In this document: one piece after another, positions 44,380-56,014 of the stretch | How positions within the stretch are numbered: position 1 is the first letter of the stretch | Layout of the letters: every line of letters starts with the position of its first letter | Assembly: GCA_964036315.1 (NCBI GenBank) | Contig: OZ038480.1 | Coordinates: forward strand, 9,858,703-9,922,702 | Direction: 5' to 3' | Length of the DNA: 64,000 bases | DNA from: Acanthosepion esculentum | Taxonomy: Eukaryota > Mollusca > Cephalopoda > Sepiida > Sepiidae | Notes under the pieces: generated by a model | Seen by the model: only the letters and a program-made list of their open reading frames with translations | Told to the model about the DNA's origin: nothing | The model's database searches: none | Made by a program: the position numbers and the translations under genes

Positions 44380-44720
44380 GAGGGTTACTGAATGAAGTTG
44401 CTGGAAGTAGATAACGGATGATTCGAGACTTGAAGTAACTAAATTATAGTAATCGGAGAAGCATTTTCACGGCAGTTTCTTCTGCAAAGTAGCTGACTGA
44501 ATGAAACTTCCTTCATATCAATGGAATGAGAATGGGTCGACCCTTTTGTATGTTGTACGGTAGCTCTTAGCCGTAAACGTCTGAACTGGCTGAATTAATG
44601 AATGTATCTCATCAGAACACTTTCCATAGAAATAGCAATGAATTAGTTAGAGTCTTACTACGTTTAAAAATAATTAATCATCGACAAGGTCACATAAATG
44701 TTTTTGAACTCTGTCAAAGG
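44380..44720 (-). repeat. LINE tail related to 12780-13040
   Basis: GAGGGTTACTGAATGAAG, GTAGATAACGGATGATTC, GACTTGAAG, GTAGCTCTTAGCCGTAAACG, CATAGAAATAGCAATGA follow the same order as the diverged sequence at 12790-13075. Its left end carries AGTAGAGGGTTACTGAAT, which matches the VNTR monomer. Confidence 0.55.
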
Positions 44721-45339
44721 TGGAAGGTAAGGATTTTACCTGAACCAAAGTCTTTATTCTTAATCTCAGCCACTGAACATTCGACATATTGAGTATCACA
44801 GTTTACAGTGATTTTTTCCATCAAATTTGAATAAAACGTTATAGGTCTGAAAAAAAATGCCATATTGTCATTAAAGTTTTTGCAGGTTTCAACACTTTTG
44901 ATGAAATTGTTATGCTCCTGGTACATTTGATGCGCAAACAATTTTTAGCGGATTCGTGTAAGTCCAAAGGAAAGATAAAACATAGAATTTGAAGAAAGAA
45001 ATATTAACAAATATATTTGCAGGACATTTTACAAAAGGAAAAATGAATAATTAAATTGAATGTTAAGAGTTCAAAGCAACCTTCAGTGTCTGTGGTTGAG
45101 GTACTTACGTTTTTTGCGGGAGCGAAAAGAATACGTCTTTTCGCTATGAAAAGTCCCCGAGAAAGGGATGGATTATTTACAATCTCTCGCCGTCTGTAAT
45201 TATCGTCAAGGGCAGTAAATTTAAAATTTCACCGATGATTCCTTCCCTATCCCAGAATGAATAAGATTCTCTTATGAAATATAATTTGTAATGTATGTTT
45301 CTAAATGTCGCGGCCAATGTACAGTGCAACTACTTTTTG

Positions 45340-46140
45340 TTGTTGTTGTTGGAGGTATATTTTAAAGGAGAGCGTGTTGTCTATTGATTTTCTTTGATAT
45401 TTTTCATGCCGTTCCAACACCTAAATGATTTAAGAATAAGCGTTTCTTAACTATGTCATTCCTGAGAAAAATATACTCGCAGTTATGTACATCTGCTGGT
45501 ATAAATATTGTTTAGTCACACATCTAGAGGGTGTAAAAGATAACCTATTCATCATGTCTTTTAGTTTGTTAACAAAGTCCGTAGGTGGAGGCCAGTGTTT
45601 TGTCTACCTCAAAGTATTTATCAGTAATGTCAATGATGTTCCAAAATTATGACTGCTGGTTTGCAGTGTAAGTCTTCTTTTAGTGTATTGCAAATTGACA
45701 TGAGAGTAATAGATAGTTTATATAGCCAGTTATAAGGGTCAAGTGGCTAGTGCAGTTTTTAGCTGTCTGTGAAATCTTTCCATACTCCCACTGGCACAGT
45801 TCTGACTCCGAATAAGTTAACAAATTCCTTGATATAGATTAAAAAGAAAAACGTATTCTTCTATCAGTAGTAATCCAGTAAAACGTTTGCGATAGTCTCT
45901 GCGGAGGTATTTGGAATAGGAAAAACAGCAGCCCATCGACTATTTAGTCGATGGGCTGCTGTTTCCCCTATGATGTGCATACGAATGAAACCGTGTGCGT
46001 TTTGAGAGGGTCTCTGAAATTTACCAATGAGTGATTTTGTGTTTTACAATTTTGTATTTTTGACACTGAAAGTATTGCTGCGTCAAAGTCTTTTTTTATG
46101 TCGGTGGGCATGTCCGGCCATACAAATCGATTGGTGGTTG
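45340..46140 (-). pseudogene. pol: Element C integrase
   Basis: Minus-strand pieces: MPTDIKKDFDAAILSVSKIQ, NCKTQNHSLVNF, SRWAAVFP-like and LLDYYWI-like blocks of the catalytic core, IYIKEFVNLFGVRTVPVGVW, then FVNKLKDMMNRLSFTPSRC and the C-terminal part near 45400. A perfect palindrome at 45923-45964 inverts and duplicates 20 bp of the core. The catalytic residues cannot all be placed because of frameshifts. Confidence 0.65.
45923..45964. repeat. Perfect 20-bp inverted duplication with 2-nt loop
   Basis: AAACAGCAGCCCATCGACTA is followed by TT and then its exact reverse complement. The right copy is the coding (minus-strand SRWAAVF) segment of the integrase of element C, and the left copy takes the place of the preceding codons. 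This is a local template-switch product, not a terminator. Confidence 0.95.
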
Positions 46141-46199
46141 CTCGTCTGCTAGGATGTGATAAACTATGAAGATGGTTGAAATTTTTCTCACGTAACGAT

Positions 46200-46870
46200 A
46201 GAGGTATATAAAGTCGAGAGTAACCTTAGCTCATGTCACATCGTTTTCTTTCTATGCACCGTGTCCTTTCAGGACATAGGTGATCATGGCTCTCCACCTC
46301 CCTCTATCTCTTGCAGCTCTCAACAAGTTCCTTCCTTCTGCTTACTCTCCCAGACCACGTTCTGTCAGACACTTGCTTATGACCACTAGGTATGTCATGC
46401 GTTGTTTTCCCTTGTCTCTCTTTCCCTCTATTCGACCCGTGAGTATCAGATTCTCCAGGCCCTCATTCCTCATTATGTGTCACAGGAACTTCAGCTGCCT
46501 CTTCCTGATGTTAAGTATAAGCCTCCTCTTTATTTGCATCCTCTTTAAGATCTCATCGTTGCTCACACGCTCGGTCCATGATATCCTTACCATTCTTCTG
46601 TAGAAGCACATCTCCGTCGCCTCAAGTCTCTTCATCTTTGAGAGGACCGTTCAACATTCGCTGACATAAAGAAGGACAGATGTCATGTAACAGTTCAGTA
46701 TTCTTTTCTTTGTTACCAAAGAAATCCTCCTGTCTCGCAATACTCTGCCCCACTTTTGGAATGCGTCCTTGGCCATCCCAGTACGTATACGGATCTCACT
46801 GTCGCATTTGCCGTCCTCTTTCAGAACGCTTCGAAAGTCAAATGTTCGAAAGTGATAAGTAAACTTTCAA
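46200..46870 (-). pseudogene. RTE-type LINE 3' fragment inserted in element C
   Basis: Minus strand, rightmost first: CDSEIRIRTGMAKDAFQKWG, LRDRRISLVTKKRILNCYM, MKRLEATEMCFYRRMVRISW, TERVSNDEILKRMQIKRRL, LNIRKRQLKFL, MRNEGLENLILTGRIEGKRD, and the terminal RWRAMITYVLKG block ending near 46265. This is the thumb-to-C-terminus order of RTE-like LINEs and is a better-preserved copy than 9730-10690. A few stops and a frameshift break it. Confidence 0.85.
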
Positions 46871-47030
46871 GATGCAGTAAAGTATCTTCCTTGACTTGTC
46901 AAAGTGTAGAACGTTTCTTTTATTCCTCGGCGATATTCTTGGAACTTAAACTTTCCGTATTTATTGAGGATATAGAAGTACAGGAAAGTGCCTCTGCAAC
47001 AATATTTTCTTCAGATTTCGGAAAGCCGAG
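46865..47030 (-). pseudogene. pol: Element C connection segment after RNase H
   Basis: The minus strand reads VAEALSCTSISSINTESLSS then KNIAEE and KEDTLLHLESLL. The VA(D/E)ALS motif marks the end of RNase H in this type of pol. It lies between the SINE and the LINE insertions. Confidence 0.65.
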
Positions 47031-47765
47031 TTCGAATTCCAGTCGAATCCATTACATTCACTTACGTGTTAATACTCTTGGGAATTGTATGAATCCTCTT
47101 CCCCCCCCCCCCCGCCACATATGTGGGTACATAGCAGGACATAATCGGGTTCTATAGGCTTGGATGGCAACTGGTCTACCGCAGAAAGAAATGTCAACCT
47201 ACTGTGGGAACAAATCTGCCTCGTCAGTCATGTATCTAAAGATACATGATCGCCTAAGTGTGTATCACGCATGGCACATAACTGAACTGATATTCATTTA
47301 CGTGCTAATACTATTGGGAATGGTATGAATCCTCTTCTTCTCCACCCCCTGGCTATGGGTAAATAGCAGGACAGACCAGGTTACCGGGTTCTATAACCTT
47401 GGATGGCTACTGGTCTACTGCAGAAAGAAATGGCAACCTACTGTGGGAAAAAATCTGCCTCGTCAGTCATGTATCGAAAGATATATGATCGCCTAGGTGT
47501 GTATCACGCATGGCACATAACTGAACTGATATTCACTTACGTACTAATACCCTTGGGAATGGTATGAATCCTCTTCTTCTCCACCCCCTAGCTATGGGTA
47601 AATAGCAGGACAGACCGGGTTACCGGGTTCTATAGCCTTGGATGGCAACTGGTCTACCGCAGAAAGAAATGGTAACCTACTGCGGGAAAGATACATCGAA
47701 AAATACATGATCGTATCTTGCATGGCACATAACTGGTTCCGAAGTAAATTGTGAAATTTAGTCCA
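47020..47765 (+). mobile_element. tRNA-derived SINE with its body repeated three times in tandem
   Basis: GAGTTCGAATTCCAG at 47028 resembles a B box. It is followed by a body that recurs at about 236-239 bp spacing: TGAATCCTCTTC at 47090, 47326 and 47565. Each unit contains GGATGGCAACTGGTCTACCG, CAGAAAGAAATGGCAACCTA, CTGCCTCGTCAGTCATGTAT, GATACATGATCGCC and TATCACGCATGGCACATAAC. The first unit has a run of C (47101-47112). The third unit is shortened. It interrupts gypsy element C between RNase H and the connection segment. Confidence 0.85.
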
Positions 47766-47769
47766 GATG

Positions 47770-48515
47770 TCTTGTTTAACGTGGCGAATATTTATCGGGT
47801 TTGCTGTAGAGAGCATTAACGAGTGGCTTATGGTCTGTGAATACCAGGAATTTTCGATCCTAAAAAATATAACAGAAATGTCGGATAGCTAAATAGAGAG
47901 CGAGTTCTCTCGAAACTTTTCCATATTTCATCTATGAGGATTATAAATTATTAAAAATACACCTTTAAGTGCCGAGTCTAGGTCCGTCGTCAGTGTTGTT
48001 GCTCCCATGTCACTAGAAGTTTCGGGCCAAAATAAACAACAGACTTCTTCGATGGGCGACCCGACCGAATATGATCAGTATACGGCCCGCACCCAGAATA
48101 AAAGTTGCTACTAGCTTTAGGACGTTCTTTAGATTAAGTTCCCCCAGTAAACAGCAACTAATCAAGACTTCACTTGGGCTATTCGATGTATGCCTGGTTG
48201 TATGATCTTCCTACAGCTTGAGAGAGAAAAGGGGTTAAGGTTTGTTTTCTTCGTTACTATTTTGTTGTAAAACGGCACCAACAGCTTTCGATGAGTCATC
48301 TGTTGTTAAAATTAGTACCGGGTTCACATCATCACTTAGGTAATTTAGTTTTACGAAGTTTACCAAGGCTTTCTTTACTTCGTGAAAAGCGTCTAAGGCA
48401 GGACCTTGAAGTAAAACATTTGAATTCTGTTTCTGAGTGATTTTTATATGCCTGTCAAAGGGGTTAACTTTGATGAACAGTGTGGCAAAAATCTCTCGAT
48501 AATATTTTATCATGC
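47770..48515 (-). pseudogene. pol: Element C RNase H, with an internal insertion
   Basis: The minus strand contains LQGPALDAFHEVKKALVNFV and LILTTDDSSKAVGAVLQQ (48515-48240), then about 250 bp of foreign-looking sequence, then LALYLAIRHFCYIF and a DRKFLVFTDHKPL-like block (47900-47830). These are the two halves of a gypsy RNase H. Confidence 0.8.
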
Positions 48516-49344
48516 CAATAAACCTTCGAATTTGACGAGTTGATCCTGATTCTGGAAAATTTTTTATAGCAGCTATCTTTTCAGGTAAAAATACTATTCC
48601 TTTTTCATCTATTTTGTGTCCTAAAAATGAAAGTCTTTTTTACACCAAATGTGCATTTATCGACGTTCATTTTTAATCCAAAATGCTGTAGGCGTTCACA
48701 AGCAAGTCGAAGATATTCCAGGTGTTCGTCTATATATTTGCCTGTTATTAATACGTTGTCGATGTATACTAATGTCAAAAATAAACCTCTTAACACTTCG
48801 TCTATCAACCTTTGAAAAGACTGGGCTACGTTGCTTAAACCATACGGCATCCTGGTGAATTCGATTAAATCTAAAGGGTGGTGATATCAGTCTTTCTTCG
48901 ATGGGGATTTGGTAGTACTCTTTGATTAGATCAAGTCTGGTGAAAATATGTATACCCTGTAATTCTACGGTAAAATCGTGAATATGAAGGATAGGATAGT
49001 AATCTCGGGCGGTTGACGCGTTTAATCGTCTGAATTCGCCACATGGACACCAAGCAGAAGAATCTGTTTTCGGTAACATGTGCAACGGTGATGTCTACTG
49101 GCTCTTAGAAGGTCGAATTATTCCTAACTGGAGTATGTGCTTAAATTCTTCCTTTACAATTTTTTATTTTGCCGGGCTGAGTCTCGGCGAGGGGGGTAGA
49201 TTGACCTATCGTTTAAATGTGGTATTTAGCGGTGTGTAATACTGTGTCTGTATGTCTGAACAGGGTTGCGATCTCTAGAAATTTACGAAGAATTTCGCGA
49301 AAAATCTTGTCGTCTGGTAGTGCTGAGCTGGCACCTGTTGAAAA

Positions 49345-49345
<1 letters not shown>
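48516..49345 (-). pseudogene. pol: Element C reverse transcriptase
   Basis: From 49345 leftward: LPDDKIFREILRKFLEIATL (pre-RT), a LQLGIIRPSKS-like block, CGEFRRLNASTARDYYPI, HIFTRLDLIKEYYQIPI, MPYGLSNVAQSFQRLIDEVL, and the active site YIDN within LVYIDNVLITGKYIDEHLEY (about 48730), where the usual second Asp of YxDD has become Asn. Frameshifts separate the blocks. Confidence 0.88.

Positions 49346-49347
<2 letters not shown>

Positions 49348-49422
<75 letters not shown>
49348..49422. repeat. (TA)n microsatellite inside element C
   Basis: A pure TA tract occupies the place between the LTR-like start and the RT region where leader, gag and protease should lie. The long IY-repeat frames on both strands here are artefacts of it. 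Confidence 0.95.
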
Positions 49423-49424
<2 letters not shown>

Positions 49425-49545
49425 AGAACATCAGATGGATTCTTTCAAATCTTGCGCCACCTGTAATAATTGTCAAGGGACGGTAATTCAAAATCTCGCT
49501 GCCTGCCTTATCACCAGAATGTGGGGGCGGCAATCTAACACAGTA

Positions 49546-50903
49546 AAACAAAATTAACTACCACTGATTCTCATTAAATTCTCTATTTTCACCATGTCAA
49601 CCTATAAGCTACGTCTACGAATATTGACCATTTTATTCACAATCTAGTTAAAGAAATAGGCAAATTTTTATATCAGCTTAAATTCTATTTTACCTCAATG
49701 AAAAGGAGAACGAAGAAATAATTAACAGATTGGTCTTTAGAATTGAAACAAACTAAAGTGATTTGACACGTTTCATAATCTGTTTCCAAGTGACTAGGCA
49801 ACAACTTTTGCAGTGCCACAAATAAACGAACAAATCCACTCATGCCTTTCTCAAGAAACTGAGCCACATAATGAAACATTATGAATGTGTCCCCATAGTA
49901 GAAAAGACTTAATTTACTTATTTATTATTGCTATACCATCGAAGTTGATCCAATAGATCTTATTGTAAGATCTATTACAGATGTTCAATGCATTGCAGGG
50001 AATGGAGGCAGGTAGAGGCTATGTGCCTGCTTAAGGTAAAGGCCAGTTTTCATGCTGTGCAATGACTTTTGATTATTTAAAAAAATAAGATTCTGTGGTT
50101 AAGACTATTATAGGGGAATGTCCTGCTAGAGATAATGTGTTACAAATCTAAAAAAAGAAATGATCATTTTACAGTATATGTCACATAAGAGAGAAAAGAG
50201 TGAAGAGAACAAACAAAGCATCAAGGCATGCTCACAATTAATATAAAAGCAGAAACATCCATTGACCTACCCAAAATGATAAAGAAGATGAGTTCACAAA
50301 TGAAGAATATCTACTTTTACACAATAGCTATCGAAGATTAAAAAATCATTGAAAAGATTTATACTGGAGCTTTGAGAAACATATTAACTCTGAGTATATT
50401 AAAGCAATTAATAAAATTAACACTTAAAAACTTTTTTAGGGCTATTTGCATTTGGAGGTTCCATTTTAAATCAATCAGGAGCATGCATTCTAGGTGTGAG
50501 ATATCACAATTCATTTATCTCTGAACATTTCCATGTTGTCCAGATCAATACTACTGCTGGACCTAGTAATTTTAAATTTGGCAATTAAGGCAAATATTAC
50601 ACCCAGTGAGGAACCAAAACAATGTCTATTTGAGAAAAGTCATGGCCCAAAATCAAAGGCTATGAGGGGACATGCAACAGCATCAAAGAATCAGTCTTAG
50701 CACCAAGCTGATAGTCTACTGTAGCATGGTTCTTACAATTTGAGGATTGGATTCTTCATGGGAGACATTCCAAGCATTTTCATATGAGTTGCTACCAGAG
50801 ACACCTTCACATTTGATGGATGGTTAAAATCTGTGAGGAGGAAGGGCTATTGTGAACTTCTCAAACTCAATCTCAGCAATGTTCACTCTTCCAATAAAAT
50901 ATA
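49546..50903. other. AT-rich spacer
   Basis: No gene recognised. It contains a short palindrome (AATAGATCTTATTGTAAGATCTATT at 49951-49975). No transposon ends identified before the mariner at 50906. Confidence 0.45.
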
Positions 50904-50905
50904 TA

Positions 50906-51796
50906 CGAGGGTCATTCAATAAATAAGGTGAATTTTTCGGTATAAGGACTTCTAATACAGATAGAAGTTTACTTTTTTTTTTGTTTTACTTCTTTTTTAC
51001 ATGGATTTAATTTCTTTTGCAGATTAAAAAAAAACTTTGAGAGTTTTGACAATTAACAAAGATGGCCGACCAAGAAGCATGCTCCAGGATTGAACACCAG
51101 TCAGTTATCAAGTTTTTGGTTGCTGAAGGGTGCAAACCAGTTGAAATTCATAGGAGAATGTCAACTGTGTATGGTCCCACATGTTTCAGCCAAAAAAATG
51201 TCTACAAGTGGGCTAAATTGTTTAAAGAAGGACGGAGCAGTATTGAGGATGAAGACAGGCCTGGGAGGCCTACAGAAGTGAGGTCTCCTGACGTGATCGA
51301 ATCAGTCAATGACCTCATTCAGTCTGACAGAAGGGTGACAGTGGATGACATTGCAAGGACTTTGAGCTTATCTGTTGGGACAGACGCAGGGGTCATCAGT
51401 CAGAAGGAGTCATCTTGCATCATGACAACGCAAGGCCTCACACAGCAGCCCAAATGGTGCAGACCATCAACGAGCTGGGCTGGGAACTGCTCCCTCATCC
51501 CCCTTACAGCACAGAACTTGCCCCTTCAGACTTTCACCTGTTTGGTCCCTTGAAAGCGTTTATGAGAGGCACGAAGTTTAAAAGTGACGATGAAGTCAAA
51601 AGTGTTGTGAGTTTACTGGCTGAGACATCAGTCCAAAGATTTTTACGCTGAGGGAATACGGAAGATTATGCTCAGATGGGAAAAGTGTGTGACAGTGCTG
51701 GGAGACTACGTTGAAAAATAATAAAAAAAGTAAGCTTCTATCTGTATTAGAAGTCCTTATACCGAAAAATTCACCTTATTTACTGAATGACCCTTG
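50906..51796 (+). mobile_element. mariner element with internal deletion (copy 1)
   Basis: Terminal inverted repeats of about 74 bp (50906-50979 and 51723-51796) share GGTCATTCA, AAATAAGGTGAATTTTTCGG and TATAAGGACTTCTAATACAG, with about three mismatches. TA flanks both ends (50904-50905, 51797-51798). Total 891 bp, so about 400 bp shorter than a full mariner. The transposase N-terminal half and C-terminal end remain, but the middle is deleted. Confidence 0.95.
51062..51710 (+). pseudogene. mariner transposase, internally deleted
   Basis: 51062-51385 encodes the DNA-binding part (HQSVIKFLVAEGCKPVEIHR, SQKNVYKWAKLFKEGRSSI, DEDRPGRPTEV), a bipartite helix-turn-helix of the Mos1/SETMAR type. At about 51386 the sequence jumps to the block before HHDNARPHTAAQMVQ (second catalytic Asp), in a different frame, followed by APSDFHLFGPLKAFMRGTKF. 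The region with the first catalytic Asp (VDETW type) is missing, so no active enzyme is possible. The C-terminus is also frameshifted near 51610. Confidence 0.93.
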
Positions 51797-52480
51797 TATT
51801 TCATGTATTATTTATTTAATTTTGACTACCATTCTTTTTTAAATAGTTCCATTTGGAATGTACCCAGCTATCTCAACATCTCTTCTTTGCCTCATCAGTG
51901 AATGCATTCTTTTCCTGAGTGATGTTTTGTCTCTTACACCAGGGTGTCCTGGGTATGACAACAAACTGCATCCGCATCCTGGGTAAGACGATAAACTATG
52001 TCCAACAGCAAGGCCTCTGATCTGGAGGTTTTGAGGAGCGTGGAACCACCTCTTAATTGCTGGTGTTCCCAGGTCCACCTTGACCCCGTGTGGTAGCACC
52101 TGATAGGGTCCCATCTATGGGCAAATAGTTGACCCCACAACCTGACTCAAAACTCTCCACGAAAGTGTAAAAATAGATTTTAATACCAGAAATACTTTTT
52201 TAAAAATTAGTATCAGCAATAAATATTTGAAAAAAGAAAATATTACCAGAAATAAAAATCTTGTCAGCATTAAATAACCCATTGAGGTTAATATGCCATA
52301 AAACAAAACAAACCAAACTATACATTTTTTTTTTAAAATATTACCAACTATACATTTCTGAAAAAATTACCAGCTATACATTTTTGAAAAAATAAGGAAA
52401 TTTTGTCGGCATTAAATAACCCATTGTTGTTGATATGCCATAAAACAAAACAAACCAAACCAATCCAAATCTTACACCAG
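51797..52480. repeat. Interspersed repeat paired with 10695-11104
   Basis: From 51945 the sequence matches 10695-11104 in the same orientation (ATCCGCATCCTGGGTAAGAC, AACAGCAAGGCCTCTGATCT, GCTGGTGTTCCCAGGTCCAC). The part with ATTAAATAACCCATTGA, ATGCCATAAAACAAAACAAA occurs twice (52264-52320 and 52408-52470). Minus-strand 51839-51945 reads SLRKRMHSLMRQRRDVEIAG, perhaps another retroelement tail. Confidence 0.6.
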
Positions 52481-54960
52481 GATCATAGTTTAAATCCAAC
52501 TCTCATCATTAAGGATCATTTACAAAGATGAAAGGTACCCTAAAATGTCACTGCTTTTTATTAAGTATCAAGAGCCAGGGTACAAAAATTCATTTTAATT
52601 TGTTTTCGTTTTCCATTCCTATCCATAGAAAATGCATGAATATATTTCTTTTATGACTCTGTCCATTGTCTTAATAAAAATTGTTAATTATTGTCATGAC
52701 CTGATAGAGTGTGGGGAAGTGGTCACAAAAGCATATCTCTCTACCGTAATTAATTTACATGCCCAGACAGTAGTAACTGTAAAAAAAAGCTATTACATTC
52801 TGTTTCAACCTTGACAGGGACAAGACAATGCAGAAAGAAACAGATAAAAATATCTTGAATAATGAAGTGGAAAGGAAATAAGATAAATCTGACAATGTAA
52901 TCAAACAATCAAAGTACTTCTCAGTTCCCAGTTGTAGTCTTAAAGATTCAATGTTAAGATGATCCACTTTAACAAGTAAAAACATGTATTTTGAAGGCAT
53001 GTGAATTTTTTCAGATAAGTCAAAGATAACCCTGAAGATATCACCTAAGAAGTTCTGAATTCAGTCAAAAAGTTTCTTTCGTTTATTTTTGAAGAGAAGG
53101 AGATTTCAATAATCTAGTTACGTCTACTTGTTTGGTTTTTAAAGTTCAATGTACAAGGATTTTGTGAAGTGGCCCAAATTTATTTTAAAATAAAATTATG
53201 GGAAAATCAACATTGGCACCCAATATTTAAAATTACATGTATAGTTCCTTTTTGTCACTAATGATAGCTTTATACAATGCATTTTGATAATTGAATTTAG
53301 ATTATATATTTATAATAATATTATTTGCAATACATTTTGCACTAAAAATAATAATAAGTAATGCATTACCTGACATATAGTAGCTGTGTACATTGTCAGT
53401 ACTTTTCCCATTCATTTTTGACTACTCTCAATTTCGTTTTTTGCTGATTCTTAGTTTATATCTATAATGAATTAATTTACAATGTATTTCTATATTAAAA
53501 TTATTTTAGATTGTTTTCTATAATTATTCTATTTGTAAAACAGTTTTATAGTAAAATAAGTTAGAAAAACATTTACATCAAACTTATACCAGTCCTAATC
53601 TATCATTAATATTTGTTGTAGAGTAGCTAGCACCCTTTCAGTACTCTACCAGACAGACTAGCTCAACTTTAAATAGTCTATGATTAAGGACCTCAACAGT
53701 TGATTAATAAGTTGATTAATAAGTTTATACTAAGCTGATTAATATTTGGACAGATCTTACTTCATTTGGCTAGACAGCATTTGACCCTCCTCTATTCCTT
53801 GTAAGTTGTCTTGTTAATTGTTTTGTAACTTATTGGTCTGTGTTTTTTTGTATGTATCTGTTAGCACAATATACTGGTGCTGAATAAATATATTAAACAC
53901 TCATTCTTCTCTGTGTATCATTCACCTTGACAATACTTAATTCCTTATCCCTGAAAGTTTTATTCAGGATTTTTGATCCATGTCAATGGTAAAAACATTA
54001 ATAATTTAGTATTTATATTATGCATATGAGAACTTTATTCTGTTAGTAACAGTAACATTAATTCTGGACCATTGATAATCGTTCTTCCTTATGTGAAATA
54101 TACACAATGAGTACCGGAACACATTACAAATTTTTGGTCAAATTTGAAAATCTCACTATTTAGTCACCACTTAAGTAAGGCTAAGCAGAGGACTGGTGAA
54201 GTAGGGTTAAAGTCAGTGGATAGCAATGAACATTTTTTCTTAAATTCTATCCATTCAGCTCAATGACAGAGGAAAGGAAACTTGATATATATCAATTAAA
54301 TTTTTATTTAAAATCAACTGATTTATACAAAATTCCACAAAGGACTTTATAGATCTGAAGTTGAATTGTAAGCTTTCATTATAGAAATAATTAAAGCATA
54401 TAATTCTGTGATAGAATCTATATATTTTGGTATATTTTCTAGGTTATTTAAAGCCAAAACCTATTTTGGATTTTAAGAATAATTATTTTTCATTGCAAGT
54501 GAATATTACATTAACAATTCTTTCGAAAAGAACAATGACTTTTCCAAAGTCCCATTATTTAACCAATAGTTGTCATGGGAGCATGATTCCTTCTTCTCAC
54601 AAGAATATGTGTGCATAAGTGAATATAATGAACCCAAATGGAGTTTGAACCCTGCTCTCCAACTTCTCATTTTCAGCCACCATGCATTACTAATTTTGAT
54701 TTAAGTAGATTTCAAGAATTTAAATAAGCATTTCAGATCTGGCATTTTACATAATGAATGAGGTCTAGGACTTATTAATGTTCAACATCAAGTTTCATTC
54801 ACTCTATTGATTATATATGGAATGACAGAATAAATGTAGCAGTTTTTACTATAAAAATGCATTGTGAAAGAATTTACAGTCCATTGAACATAATTTTAAA
54901 ACAACTTGCTTGTAAAATCTATGATATAAAGTTTAAGGTTTATTAAACAAATACATCGTA
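52481..54960. other. AT-rich spacer, longest stretch without a recognised feature
   Basis: I see no coding domain, array or transposon end in about 2.5 kb. Short frames at 52632-52814, 52755-53000 and 54427-54618 have no motif and biased AT-rich composition. A GCACAATATACTGGTGCTGAATAAA-like 3' end at 53862-53885 could be a retroposon tail. Confidence 0.5.
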
Positions 54961-54964
54961 ATTT

Positions 54965-55500
54965 TCAATCAGTTCAGTTATGTGCTATGCATGATACACG
55001 CTTAGGGGATCATGTATCTTTCGATACATGACTGACGAGGCAGATTTTTCCTGCAGAAGGTTGCCATTACTTTCTGCGGTAGACCAGTTGGCATTCAAGG
55101 CTATAGATACCAGTCTGTAATGCTATTTTACTCATAGTTGGAGGGAGGGAGGGAGGGAGGGAGGAGAAGAGCATTCATACCTTTCCCAAGAGTCAGTCAG
55201 TTATGTGCTATGCATGATACACGCTTAGGCGATCATGTATCTTTTGATACATGACTATCAAAGCAGATATTTTCCTGCAGTAGTTTGCCATTTCTTTCTG
55301 CAGTAGACCAGTTGCTATCCAAGGCTATAGAACCCAGTCTGTCCTGCTATTTACCCATAGTTGGCGGGGAGAAGAAGAGGAATCACACCTTCCCCAAGGG
55401 TATTAGCACGTAAGTAAATGTAATGGATTCGACTGGAATTCAAACCCGTCTCTCTAACTCCTCAATCCAAGCCACTATCCATTATTCCACCATGTCTCGC
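54965..55500 (-). mobile_element. tRNA-derived SINE with body repeated twice in tandem
   Basis: Same family as 47020-47765, opposite orientation. Minus strand: a tRNA-like head at about 55500-55435 with GGGTTTGAATTCCAG (B-box-like), then body units sharing CATGATACACGCTTAGG-type words at 54989 and 55212 (about 223 bp apart). A GGGA tetranucleotide run (55141-55165) lies where the third-copy C run occurs in the other locus. Confidence 0.85.
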
Positions 55501-55769
55501 TTTTCAATCACTCTAATTATTATCACCTGATTTTTGCATTGTGCAGCTGGAGGCATGTTGGAAAAGGTTTCTGGATGCTGATGGGTATTACTTTGTCGAT
55601 TAACAGTATGTCAAATTTGCTGTAGACTTTCTTTTTTAATTAATCAAAAAGGACTTTTTTGTTTACCTTCTAGCATGTTTTACTATAGAAATTAATTGTA
55701 AATAAATTTACTGTAGTTATCAGTGGTCAGGAATTAATACAAGGATTACTGGGAAATCAGTACTATGTA

Positions 55770-55812
55770 TGAATAGGAATAGGAATAGGAATAGGAATAG
55801 AAATAGGAATAT
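55770..55812. repeat. GGAATA hexamer tandem repeat
   Basis: About six units of AGGAAT, one with a substitution, then GAATATGC. The repeated IPIPIPIP frame on the minus strand is due to this. Confidence 0.95.
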
Positions 55813-55829
55813 GCTTGGTCGGCTCAGAA

Positions 55830-56014
55830 ATGAAATATAATATGAGGACCAGTAATAATGAGTGCCAGTGAAAAGCGATAACAACAACAAAAATTGCAAT
55901 ATGAACTCTGGTAAAAACAGGCAATGATAACAGCAAATAAATTGCAATATGAGCACTGGTAAATATGGTTGCTGAAGACATTATGTTTATAATACTCAGA
56001 AATTCATGCACAGA
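55830..56014 (+). mobile_element. Penelope-like element 3' UTR remnant
   Basis: CCAGTAATAATGAGTGCCAG, then GCAATATGAACTCTGGTAAA and GCAATATGAGCACTGGTAAA, correspond to the 3' UTR of the PLE at 24291-24400 (-). No coding remains. It is followed at once by the tRNA-like unit, as in the other locus. Confidence 0.7.

Larger units (their letters stand above)
44945..49545 (-). mobile_element. Ty3/gypsy element C, minus strand, broken by two later insertions
   Basis: Reading leftward: LTR-like sequence (49545-49430, with CCCTTGACAATTATTACAGG), a TA tract where gag should be, protease-RT linker and RT (49320-48515), RNase H (48515-47770), a tandem SINE insertion (47030-47765), connection segment (47030-46865), an RTE LINE fragment (46870-46200), integrase (46140-45340) and LTR-like sequence (45260-44945, with CCCTTGACGATAATTACAGA). 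The blocks resemble the 17.6/opus-type pol of animal gypsy elements. Many stops. It is an old composite, described as found. Confidence 0.75.

Noticed and set aside
45923..45964. Transcription terminator hairpin
   Set aside because: This is eukaryotic DNA, and the right arm is plainly coding sequence of a retroelement integrase.
54427..54618. A possible small exon or ORF
   Set aside because: No splice sites of good quality on either side and no recognisable domain; left as spacer.
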